A stretch of 20,674 nt of DNA, taken from NCBI GenBank assembly GCA_000436115.1, contig FR894544.1, positions 4,256-24,929 on the forward strand, read 5' to 3'. Below, in pieces: positions 14,573 to 20,674 of the stretch. The notes beneath the pieces are model-generated. The model did not search any database. It was not told the DNA's origin and saw only the letters and a list, made by a program, of their open reading frames with translations. Origin of the DNA: Firmicutes bacterium CAG:534 (lineage in GTDB: Bacteria > Bacillota > Clostridia > Lachnospirales > Lachnospiraceae). Position 1 is the first letter of the stretch; each line of letters begins with the position of its first letter. A program made the position numbers and the translations under genes.

Positions 14573-15022
14573 ATGACAACAACCTGGCTGATTATTTTTG
14601 TGGCATGTATTGTGATTGAAATCATTACAATGGGGCTGACAACGATCTGGTTTGCGGGCGGTTCCCTGGTGGCTGCTGTAAGCGCTGCATTTTCCGCACC
14701 GTTATGGCTGCAGCTTCTTCTTTTTGTGGCGGTTTCGTTTGTGCTTCTGTATTTTACAAGACCCATTGCGGTAAAATATTTTAACAAAGACAGGATCAAG
14801 ACTAATGTAGAAAGCCTGATCGGCAAACAGGCCATTGTGATCAGCGAGATCGATAACCTGCAGGGAATTGGGCAGGTGACCGTAGGCGGACAGGAATGGA
14901 GCGCCAGAACGGTAAAGGACGGCATAACGCTGCCGGTGGGCTGTGTTGTGGTGATCAGGGCAATTAATGGCGTGAAACTTATGGTAGAAGAAAAAGAGCA
15001 AAAACAGGAGGAAACAAAATGA
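14573..15022 (+). CDS. NfeD-family membrane protein
   Basis: 149 residues. Two or three hydrophobic segments (about 4-24, 28-46 and 44-62) are followed by a soluble C-terminal domain (about 80-141, LIGKQAIVISEIDNLQGIGQV) that fits the OB fold of short NfeD proteins (YbbJ type). NfeD proteins pair with SPFH/stomatin partners at membrane microdomains; here the partner gene follows directly with a four-base ATGA overlap, a strong sign of translational coupling. The long NfeD form with a serine protease domain is absent. First gene of a probable operon, after a terminator. Confidence 0.85.
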   Translation: MTTTWLIIFVACIVIEIITMGLTTIWFAGGSLVAAVSAAFSAPLWLQLLLFVAVSFVLLYFTRPIAVKYFNKDRIKTNVESLIGKQAIVISEIDNLQGIGQVTVGGQEWSARTVKDGITLPVGCVVVIRAINGVKLMVEEKEQKQEETK

Positions 15023-15948
15023 TCATTTTAGTAATCTGTATTTTAATTTTACTGCTTTTAGCATCCTGCGTGAAGATCGTGCCGCAGGCTTATGCCTTTG
15101 TAGTGGAAAGACTTGGCGCTTACCAGGGAACCTGGTCTGTGGGACTTCATTTTAAGCTGCCTATTCTGGATAAGGTGGCCAAGAAGATCAACTTAAAGGA
15201 GCAGGTAGTGGATTTCGCACCTCAGCCGGTGATCACAAAGGATAACGTTACGATGCGGATCGATACGGTCGTATTTTTCCAGATCACGGATCCCAAGCTG
15301 TATGCGTACGGGGTGGAAAATCCGATCATGGCCATTGAAAACCTGACTGCAACCACTCTTAGAAATATCATCGGTGATCTGGAACTGGATCAGACCCTGA
15401 CCTCCAGAGAGACCATTAACACCAAAATGAGAGCCAGCCTGGATGAGGCTACAGATCCCTGGGGAATTAAGGTAAACCGTGTGGAACTGAAAAATATTAT
15501 TCCTCCCGCAGAGATCCAGAACGCCATGGAAAGGCAGATGAAGGCAGAGCGTGAGAGGCGTGAGGCCGTTACAAGGGCAGAGGGAGAAAAGAAGGCAAGC
15601 GTTACGGTTGCAGAAGGAAAGAAGGAAGCAGCCATTCTGGAAGCGGAAGCAGAAAAGCAGTCTGCGATCTTAAGAGCAGAGGCACAGAAGGAAAAGATGA
15701 TCCGTGAGGCAGAAGGTGAAGCGGAAGCAATCCTGAAGGTACAGCAGGCAAAGGCGGACGGTATCCGCATGATCCGTGAGGCAGGCGCAGATGAAGCAGT
15801 GCTCCGCATTAAGAGCCTGGAAGCATTTGAAAAGGCTTCTGACGGAAAAGCAACAAAGATCATTATTCCTTCCGAGATCCAGGGGCTGGCAGGACTTGCA
15901 ACCTCTGTAAAGGAACTGGTATCAGATCAGAATAAGACAGCAAACTAG
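15019..15948 (+). CDS. SPFH/stomatin-like membrane scaffold protein (QmcA type)
   Basis: 309 residues. An N-terminal membrane segment (2-14) leads into the SPFH domain (about 18-175, PQAYAFVVERLGAYQGTW, VITKDNVTMRIDTVVFFQITD). A long Ala/Glu-rich coiled coil (about 175-255, AEGEKKASVTVAEGKKEAA) and a C-terminal oligomerisation region follow. It organises membrane microdomains and assists membrane proteases in the characterised relatives. Its start ATG overlaps the nfeD stop (ATGA), with AGGAGG upstream. Oddity: the residues before V18 read LASC, matching a lipobox with C17, but there is no basic N-region as in normal lipoproteins. It differs from flotillin in size. The OTCase gene follows by 33 bases. 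Confidence 0.88.
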   Translation: MIILVICILILLLLASCVKIVPQAYAFVVERLGAYQGTWSVGLHFKLPILDKVAKKINLKEQVVDFAPQPVITKDNVTMRIDTVVFFQITDPKLYAYGVENPIMAIENLTATTLRNIIGDLELDQTLTSRETINTKMRASLDEATDPWGIKVNRVELKNIIPPAEIQNAMERQMKAERERREAVTRAEGEKKASVTVAEGKKEAAILEAEAEKQSAILRAEAQKEKMIREAEGEAEAILKVQQAKADGIRMIREAGADEAVLRIKSLEAFEKASDGKATKIIIPSEIQGLAGLATSVKELVSDQNKTAN

Positions 15949-15981
15949 AGGCTTACAATACAGGCAGAAATGGAGTTGACT

Positions 15982-16977
15982 ATGGAAAAAATAGATTTAA
16001 AGGGCAGAAGCTTTTTAAAACTTTTGGATTTTACACCGGAAGAGATCTTATATCTCATCGATCTTTCGGCAGAATTAAAGGAGAAAAAGAAGAAGGGCAT
16101 CAGTACCCAGGATCTGCACAGAGGGAAAAATGTAGCGCTGATCTTTGAGAAGACCAGTACCAGAACAAGATGCTCCTTTGAGGTGGCGGCTCATGATCTG
16201 GGAATGGGAACCACTTATCTTGATCCCAGCGGTTCCCAGATCGGCAAAAAGGAAAGCATTGCCGATACGGCCAGAGTGCTGGGAAGAATGTATGAGGGCA
16301 TTGAATACCGTGGTTTTGAGCAGGAGATCGTGGAGGAGCTTGCAAAGTATGCAGGCGTTCCCGTCTGGAACGGCCTGACCAATGAATTCCATCCCACACA
16401 GATGCTGGCAGATATGCTGACCATCCGGGAAAAGCTTGGACGCCTTAAAGGCGTAAAGCTGACCTATATGGGGGATGCTCGCTATAATATGGGAAATTCC
16501 CTGATGGTAGTCTGCGCAAAGCTTGGCATGCATTTTACAGCCTGTACCACTCCTAAATATTTCCCTGACAAGGCGCTTGTGGAGACCTGTGAGAAGATCG
16601 CACGGCAGTCGGGGGCTACCATTACCCTTACGGACAAGGTTGAAGAGGGTACTAAGGGGGCTGATGTGATCTATACAGATGTGTGGGTGTCCATGGGCGA
16701 GCCTGCACAGGTTTGGGAAGAACGGATCAAGGAGCTGTCTCCTTACCAGGTTAATCGGAAGGTGATGGAAAATGCCGGAGAGAATGCAATCTTTATGCAC
16801 TGCCTTCCTGCCTTCCATGATCTGAAAACCAAGATTGGCAAGGAAATGGGCGAGAAGTTCGGCGTTACGGAAATGGAAGTGACGGACGAGGTGTTTGAAT
16901 CTCCTCAGTCCGTGGTCTTTGACGAGGCGGAGAACCGTATGCATACCATTAAGGCGGTTATGGCAGCAACGCTGTAA
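15982..16977 (+). CDS. argF: Ornithine carbamoyltransferase
   Basis: Joins carbamoyl phosphate and ornithine to citrulline. 331 residues from ATG 15982, chosen because GGAG (15972-15975) lies six bases before it and the protein then begins MEKIDLKGRSFLKLLDFT, close to family starts; an in-frame ATG at 15970 lies upstream of this ribosome site. Seen: carbamoyl phosphate loop STRTR (59-63), YLDPSGSQIGKKES, HPTQ (137-140), DVWVSMGE (D233, SMG 237-239) and HCLP (273-276). No arcA, arcC or other arg gene lies nearby, so anabolic (argF) versus catabolic (arcB) use is not settled by context; the sequence resembles both E. coli ArgF and ArcB. Two stop codons in tandem end the gene. Confidence 0.92.
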   Translation: MEKIDLKGRSFLKLLDFTPEEILYLIDLSAELKEKKKKGISTQDLHRGKNVALIFEKTSTRTRCSFEVAAHDLGMGTTYLDPSGSQIGKKESIADTARVLGRMYEGIEYRGFEQEIVEELAKYAGVPVWNGLTNEFHPTQMLADMLTIREKLGRLKGVKLTYMGDARYNMGNSLMVVCAKLGMHFTACTTPKYFPDKALVETCEKIARQSGATITLTDKVEEGTKGADVIYTDVWVSMGEPAQVWEERIKELSPYQVNRKVMENAGENAIFMHCLPAFHDLKTKIGKEMGEKFGVTEMEVTDEVFESPQSVVFDEAENRMHTIKAVMAATL

Positions 16978-17001
16978 TAACTGAAAAAGAACGGAGACTT
17001 T

Positions 17002-17367
17002 ATGGAAAAACAGGCAGCAGGGGAAGGCATGATACTTTGCGGGGCAAATGCCTATGAACAGAAGTATTATTTTAATGAAAAATTTGATAAGCTTCCACAA
17101 TCGATCAAGGATGAACTTCATATTATCTGCGTGCTTTTTACGGAGGAGATCGGAGGGATCTTTACCATCGGATTTGAAGAGGATGGGAGCGTCAACATGC
17201 GCACGGAGTTTGCCCCGGAGGATTATCTCTATGACGAGATCGGAAGCGGACTTCTGGTGAATGAGGTGCGCAGGAAAAGGCAGGAGCTTTTTGAATCCCT
17301 CAGTCTTTACTACAGGGTTTTTATCCTGCATGAGGATGTAGGGGCGCTGCTTGACGAGGAGGAATAA
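17002..17367 (+). CDS. Small conserved protein of unknown function
   Basis: 121 residues, acidic, with no signal peptide or membrane helix. GGAG (16993-16996) lies five bases before ATG. It starts with MILCGANAYEQKYYFN after a short tail and has aromatic/acidic stretches (LPQSIKDELHIICVLF, FAPEDYLYDEIGSG, LFESLSLYYRVFIL). It looks like a compact alpha/beta protein. I associate it, from memory only, with a Lachnospiraceae family listed as DUF6145; this is not verified. The coaX ribosome site lies inside its final codons (17356-17362), so the two genes are probably translationally linked. No function is proposed. Confidence 0.75.
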   Translation: MEKQAAGEGMILCGANAYEQKYYFNEKFDKLPQSIKDELHIICVLFTEEIGGIFTIGFEEDGSVNMRTEFAPEDYLYDEIGSGLLVNEVRRKRQELFESLSLYYRVFILHEDVGALLDEEE

Positions 17368-17371
17368 GACC

Positions 17372-18145
17372 ATGATACTGGTAGTGGATGTAGGAAATAC
17401 CAATATTACCTGCGGAGTATACGATAAGAAAAAATTGAAAACCACCTTCCGGATGATGAGCGCGCTTCCCAGAACCTCAGACGAATACGGGATCAACCTG
17501 CGGGAGCTGCTGCGCATTAATGATATTAAGCATGAGGAGATTGAGGGAACCATTATTGCCAGCGTTGTGCCTAATGTAATGCATTCCCTTACGGGAGCCA
17601 TTACAAGGTATATTGGAACCACGCCGATCATTGTTGGGCCGGGGACCAAAACCGGAATTAAGATCGTAACGGAAAATCCAAGGGAAATCGGCCCGGACCG
17701 TATTGTAGATGCAGTGGCAGCGTATGAGCTGTATGGAGGCCCTGTGCTGGTGCTTGACTTTGGAACGGCCACAACCTATGATCTGGTAACGGAGGACGGC
17801 CGGTTTACGGCAGGGATCACGGCGCCCGGAATTAAAATATCTGCAAAGGCTCTGTGGGAGGATACGGCAAAGCTGCCGGAGGTAGAGATCAAAAAGCCAA
17901 AATCCATTCTGGCCCAGGAAACTGTTTCCAGCATGCAGGCGGGGCTTGTTTACGGGCAGATCGGCCAGACAGAATATATTATCGAGCAGGTGCGGAAGGA
18001 AACCGGGTATGGAAACCTGAAGGTGGTTGCTACCGGAGGACTCGGAAGGATCATCGCCGATGAAACAGACTCCATCAATATTTACGACAGGGATCTGACC
18101 TTAGAGGGGCTTCGCCTGATCTACGAAAAAAACGTAAAGGAATAA
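17372..18145 (+). CDS. coaX: Type III pantothenate kinase
   Basis: Phosphorylates pantothenate, the first step of coenzyme A synthesis, in the cytoplasm. 257 residues from ATG 17372, which gives the family N-terminus MILVVDVGNTN (D6) and has GAGGAGG (17356-17362) nine bases upstream; a TTG at 17351 would lie before the ribosome site. Seen: GPDR (107-110), DFGTATTYD (129-137 with D129) and APGI (151-154), the ASKHA-fold motifs of CoaX. Type III enzymes are known to need a monovalent cation and to escape CoA feedback. Only four bases separate it from dusB, so they are co-transcribed. Confidence 0.95.
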   Translation: MILVVDVGNTNITCGVYDKKKLKTTFRMMSALPRTSDEYGINLRELLRINDIKHEEIEGTIIASVVPNVMHSLTGAITRYIGTTPIIVGPGTKTGIKIVTENPREIGPDRIVDAVAAYELYGGPVLVLDFGTATTYDLVTEDGRFTAGITAPGIKISAKALWEDTAKLPEVEIKKPKSILAQETVSSMQAGLVYGQIGQTEYIIEQVRKETGYGNLKVVATGGLGRIIADETDSINIYDRDLTLEGLRLIYEKNVKE

Positions 18146-18149
18146 AGCC

Positions 18150-19118
18150 ATGCAGATTGGAAATGTGGTTCTTCAAAACAATTTGATCTTGGCGCCCATG
18201 GCAGGTGTAAGCGACCTGCCATTTCGTTTGCTTTGCAGAAAACAGGGCGCCGGCCTTGTCTGCATGGAAATGGTCAGCGCCAAGGCAATCTTATACGGCA
18301 ATAAGAATACAGAGGGACTTTTAGAAATCGATCCGGGGGAAATACCGGTATCCCTTCAGCTTTTTGGATCCGATCCGGATATTATCAGTGAAATGGCTAA
18401 AAGGATCGAGGAAAGGCCTTTCGCCATACTGGATCTGAACATGGGCTGCCCGGTTCCGAAGATCGTTAATAACGGAGAAGGATCGGCCCTGCTGAAAGAT
18501 CCAAAGCTTGTGGAAAAGATCCTCACAAAGACCGTGCGCGCCATAAAAAAGCCGGTGACAGTAAAGATCCGTAAGGGCTTTGACGAAGAGCATGTGAATG
18601 CGGTTGAGATCGCCAAAATTGCGGAAGGCTGCGGCGTGGCTGCAGTTGCTGTGCATGGCAGGACCAGGGAACAGTATTATTCCGGTCAGGCAGACTGGGA
18701 GATCATTGCAAAGGTGAAGCAGGCTGTGTCTATTCCGGTTATTGGAAACGGGGATGTGGTAGACGGCCCTTCAGCAAAGGCCCTGCTCACACAGACAGGC
18801 TGCGACGGGATCATGGTTGGCCGGGCTGCCCAGGGAAATCCCTGGATCTTCAGAGAGATCGAGCACTATCTCAGAACAGGCGAAGTGCAGGAAAGGCCCA
18901 CAGGAAAAGAGGTGTATGACACCATTCTTTCCCATGCGGAAATGGAGCTTGCCCATAAGGGAGAGTATACAGCTGTGCGGGAAATGCGAAAGCATATTTC
19001 CTGGTATACGGCAGGGTATCCGAACTCGGCGGCGCTGCGCAGAAGGATCAATGCCATGGAAAGCTTTGAAGAACTGAAGGAGGCGCTTTCGGAAGCGCTT
19101 GGAGAAAAGGAAGAATAG
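18150..19118 (+). CDS. dusB: tRNA-dihydrouridine synthase, DusB type
   Basis: FMN/NADPH-dependent reduction of uridine to dihydrouridine in the tRNA D-loop. 322 residues. Seen: LAPMAGVSDLPFR (13-26) at the TIM-barrel start; LDLNMGCPVPKIV with catalytic C100; VKIRKGFD; HGRTREQYYSG (FMN and tRNA contacts); GNGDVVDG; and GIMVGRAAQGNPWIF (phosphate binding), then a helical tRNA-binding C-terminus. It starts four bases after the coaX stop, with AAGGA upstream. The coaX-dusB-greA-lysS neighbourhood recalls the order seen around dusB-lysS in Bacilli. A perfect stem (19081-19100) lies within the 3' coding end but lacks a U-run. Confidence 0.95.
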   Translation: MQIGNVVLQNNLILAPMAGVSDLPFRLLCRKQGAGLVCMEMVSAKAILYGNKNTEGLLEIDPGEIPVSLQLFGSDPDIISEMAKRIEERPFAILDLNMGCPVPKIVNNGEGSALLKDPKLVEKILTKTVRAIKKPVTVKIRKGFDEEHVNAVEIAKIAEGCGVAAVAVHGRTREQYYSGQADWEIIAKVKQAVSIPVIGNGDVVDGPSAKALLTQTGCDGIMVGRAAQGNPWIFREIEHYLRTGEVQERPTGKEVYDTILSHAEMELAHKGEYTAVREMRKHISWYTAGYPNSAALRRRINAMESFEELKEALSEALGEKEE

Positions 19119-19161
19119 CATTTTTCGGAATAGAAACGGACAGCCCTGCATAGGATGACAT

Positions 19162-19941
19162 ATGGAGATAAGAACGATTTTTTATATGTCAATTCAAAAG
19201 GGAGCATGCGCCGGAGAAATTCCTGATTTCCGCAGAAAGGGAATGGTTATGGGAAGGCTTCAAAACAGCCTTCCTTATTTTCTGTGGGACGGAAAAAGAA
19301 AGACAGCCTTTTTGGAGGTATACTATGGCCTTTGGCCGGAATATGAAAGAAGGAGCTTTTGCATTAAGGGACTGTCAGAAAGACTGGAAGTTCCCGGAAC
19401 GACCATAAAACAGGCGCTGTTTCCTGTGCAGCCCTGGCGGAGGGAACAGGCAGAAAGAGTACTGGAACAGGCAAGGGAAAGGATCAGAAGCGAGTTTTGC
19501 TGTCAGGAAGAGGTGATGGCAAAAGGCTTTCCGGGGGCATGGGAGAGTGTGCCTGTGCAGCTGCTGGCAGCGCTTTTGTACCGCTGCGCTCCTTTTGAGC
19601 GGGTGGCGGTATCTTTGCCGGAGGAGGGAGAAACCGAGGCGGAAGAAGCGGCATGGCTTCTTTATCCTTATTTAAACAGAGTGAGAAGGGTCAGCATCCT
19701 TGGAAAGCAAAGCGGCGGAAAGGAAGCTTTGAGGGAATTCCTGCAGGATGAGTTCGGGCTGGTTCCTTCCTATGAAAAGAGAAGCGGTAAGGGGGAGCTT
19801 TGGCTGGATCTGAGAAAAGAAATAACGGCAGGAGGGGCTTTTTGTTCAGAAAATGGGAAAGGATCCTACGTCAGCAGGGGCGCAGCCCTGAAATTCCTTG
19901 ACACTGCGGTAAAAAATGGGTATAATACGAAAGTTAATTAG
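19162..19941 (+). CDS. Unrecognised protein between dusB and greA
   Basis: 259 residues from ATG 19162 (AGGA six bases upstream). An alternative start is ATG 19249 (MGRLQNSLPYFLWDGKR, 230 residues), with AAGGG about seven bases before it; the segment between the two starts has low-information composition, so the shorter form may be right. I recognise no family. Seen: an aromatic-rich N-terminal part (YFLWDGKRKTAFLEVYYGLW), a predicted helical block with many Glu and Arg (about 98-118), then alternating strands and helices (RVAVSLP, LLYPYLNRVRRVSILG, ELWLDLRKE) suggesting a small alpha/beta domain. No signal peptide or membrane helix. Its last codons contain the greA promoter. Codon use looks like the neighbours. 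Confidence 0.7.
   Translation: MEIRTIFYMSIQKGACAGEIPDFRRKGMVMGRLQNSLPYFLWDGKRKTAFLEVYYGLWPEYERRSFCIKGLSERLEVPGTTIKQALFPVQPWRREQAERVLEQARERIRSEFCCQEEVMAKGFPGAWESVPVQLLAALLYRCAPFERVAVSLPEEGETEAEEAAWLLYPYLNRVRRVSILGKQSGGKEALREFLQDEFGLVPSYEKRSGKGELWLDLRKEITAGGAFCSENGKGSYVSRGAALKFLDTAVKNGYNTKVN
19898..19926 (+). promoter_or_regulatory. Perfect-consensus promoter for greA, inside the preceding gene
   Basis: TTGACA (19898-19903), 17-base spacer, TATAAT (19921-19926), all consensus. It lies within the last 15 codons of the unrecognised gene. Start near 19933, leaving a leader of about 64 bases. Confidence 0.85.
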
Positions 19942-19996
19942 AATAGGTTGATTAGCTTAAAATATAAAAAAATAAAAGATGGAAGGGCGAATAACA

Positions 19997-20479
19997 ATGG
20001 AAGAAAAGAAAAACATACTTACCTATGAGGGCCTTCGCAAATATGAAGACGAGCTTCATGACCTTAAGGTAGTAAAGAGAAAAGAAGTAGCTCAGAAGAT
20101 CAAGGAAGCCAGAGAGCAGGGCGATCTTTCTGAAAATGCAGAGTACGATGCAGCCAAGGACGAGCAGAGGGATATTGAGGCCAGAATCGAAGAGCTGGAA
20201 AAGATCCTGAAAAATGCAGAGGTGGTTGTAGAGGACGAGGTAGATCTGGACAAGATCAACATCGGCTGCCAGGTTAAGATCCGCGATCTGGAGTACAATG
20301 AGGATCTGGATTATAAGATCGTAGGCTCCACAGAGGCAAACAGCTTAAAGGGCAAGATCTCTAACGAATCCCCTGTAGGAAAGGCACTGATCGGTGCAAA
20401 GGTGGGAGATATCGTGGAAGTAGAGACACAGGCAGGTGTCTTAAAGTATGAGGTTCTGGAAATTCAGAGATCAAATTAG
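19997..20479 (+). CDS. greA: Transcription elongation factor GreA
   Basis: Binds RNA polymerase's secondary channel and triggers cleavage of backtracked RNA. 160 residues from ATG 19997, which has GGAAGGG about nine bases upstream; the in-frame ATG at 19979 has none. The N-terminal coiled coil carries the tip motif EQGDLSENAEYDAAKDEQ, whose acidic residues (D and E of GDLSENAE) position the catalytic magnesium; the C-terminal domain (about 80-158) contains VKIRDLEY, ISNESPVGKALIGAKVGD and VEVETQAG, the FKBP-like part. GreA rather than a Gfh or TraR type because the acidic tip is intact. It lies before lysS, a common Firmicute arrangement. Confidence 0.97.
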   Translation: MEEKKNILTYEGLRKYEDELHDLKVVKRKEVAQKIKEAREQGDLSENAEYDAAKDEQRDIEARIEELEKILKNAEVVVEDEVDLDKINIGCQVKIRDLEYNEDLDYKIVGSTEANSLKGKISNESPVGKALIGAKVGDIVEVETQAGVLKYEVLEIQRSN

Positions 20480-20487
20480 GGTACAGG

Positions 20488-20503
20488 ATCGGCCGGAGCC
20501 GAT
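20488..20503 (+). other. Intercistronic stem-loop between greA and lysS
   Basis: ATCGGC (20488-20493) pairs with GCCGAT (20498-20503) over the loop CGGA. No T-run follows, so it should not terminate; it may protect the 3' end of greA mRNA or mark a processing site. Confidence 0.4.
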
Positions 20504-20526
20504 AGAAGAAAGGCATGGGAACAGAA

Positions 20527-20674
20527 ATGGAAAACAATAAGCAGCAGGAACAGGATATTGGACAGCTTTTAAAGGTCAGAAGAGAAAAACTTGCAGCTTT
20601 GCAGGAAGCAGGCAAGGATCCCTTCCAGATCACAAAATATGATGTGACGGCACACAGCAGAGATATTAAGGAAA
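20527..20674 (+). CDS. lysS: Lysyl-tRNA synthetase (class II), N-terminal end, cut by window edge
   Basis: About 49 codons before the window ends. The reading frame gives EQDIGQLLKVRREKLAALQ then EAGKDPFQITKYDV, which matches the N-terminal helix of class II LysRS (ELLKVRREKLxxLxxxGxDPF). Identity is supported by position after greA. Start is ambiguous: ATG 20527 has GGGA six bases upstream, while the in-frame ATG 20515 has only an AGG one base away. The anticodon-binding OB fold and the catalytic core lie beyond the window. Confidence 0.85.
   Translation, partial: MENNKQQEQDIGQLLKVRREKLAALQEAGKDPFQITKYDVTAHSRDIKE

Noticed and set aside
16075..17772. 565-codon open frame on the minus strand opposite argF, the small unknown and coaX
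   Set aside because: It lies antisense to three well-supported genes, has no recognisable domain, is rich in His, Cys and Leu as antisense frames are, and has no promoter or ribosome site.
19081..19100. Eight-pair hairpin AGGCGCTT/AAGCGCTT near the dusB 3' end
   Set aside because: It is within coding sequence and followed by GGAGAAAAGG, not T; it does not qualify as a terminator.
20488..20503. greA-lysS hairpin as a terminator
   Set aside because: The stem is short and no T-run follows, so it is listed only as an intercistronic structure.
1..20674. Mobile elements, CRISPR arrays, tRNA/rRNA genes, toxin-antitoxin or defence systems
   Set aside because: I looked on both strands for terminal inverted repeats, regularly spaced repeats, cloverleaf sequences and typical protein motifs, and found none.

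Overview
The window reads as ordinary chromosomal backbone of a Firmicute, most likely a Lachnospiraceae-type clostridium of moderate GC. This is inferred from protein style and gene order, not from a database search. Supporting signs are strong AGGAGG-type ribosome sites, sigma-A-type promoters, compact U-tailed terminators, a SAM-I (S-box) riboswitch in front of metK, an HD-GYP protein, a SleB-type wall hydrolase with SH3 repeats, an ATP-type PfkA, and the order coaX-dusB-(unknown)-greA-lysS. I see no insertion sequence, phage gene, CRISPR array, tRNA or rRNA. No gap between genes exceeds about 430 bases, and that largest gap (5029-5457) is filled by two promoters and the riboswitch.

Layout. 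1-654 (minus) is the N-terminal half of a Y-family DNA polymerase, cut by the window edge. It is transcribed divergently from a LysM-G5-M23 peptidoglycan hydrolase (782-2365). The two promoters share the same -35 bases. murA follows (2503-3795) with its own extended -10 promoter and a strong terminator that faces a convergent HD-GYP gene (3940-5028, minus). Next come the SAM-riboswitch-controlled metK (5458-6645), dnaE (6836-10327), pfkA (10421-11395), a TrmH/SpoU-family RNA methyltransferase (11443-12315), proC (12347-13141) and a secreted SH3-SH3-SleB hydrolase (13305-14384). From 14573 to 19941 genes are packed head to tail with no terminator visible: nfeD, an SPFH/stomatin-like gene, ornithine carbamoyltransferase, a small conserved unknown, coaX, dusB and an unrecognised gene. 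A consensus promoter inside the end of that unrecognised gene drives greA, followed by the start of lysS.

How the genes relate. Two genes remodel peptidoglycan and one (murA) starts its synthesis. Both hydrolase genes carry a WalR/PhoP-like hexamer repeat (TGTWAH-N5-TGTWAH type) just downstream of the promoter, which suggests shared envelope control. metK, the RNA methyltransferase and dusB belong to SAM supply and RNA modification. dnaE and the Y-family polymerase belong to DNA replication and repair. nfeD with the SPFH gene is a known membrane-microdomain pair.

I did not find a convincing new multi-gene system. The best leads are regulatory: the two WalR-like repeats, the shared -35 divergent promoter pair, a possible dnaE promoter embedded in the metK terminator, and several structured leaders. 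Two protein-coding unknowns also merit a look (17002-17367 and 19162-19941). PfkA carries a non-canonical residue in its catalytic loop.
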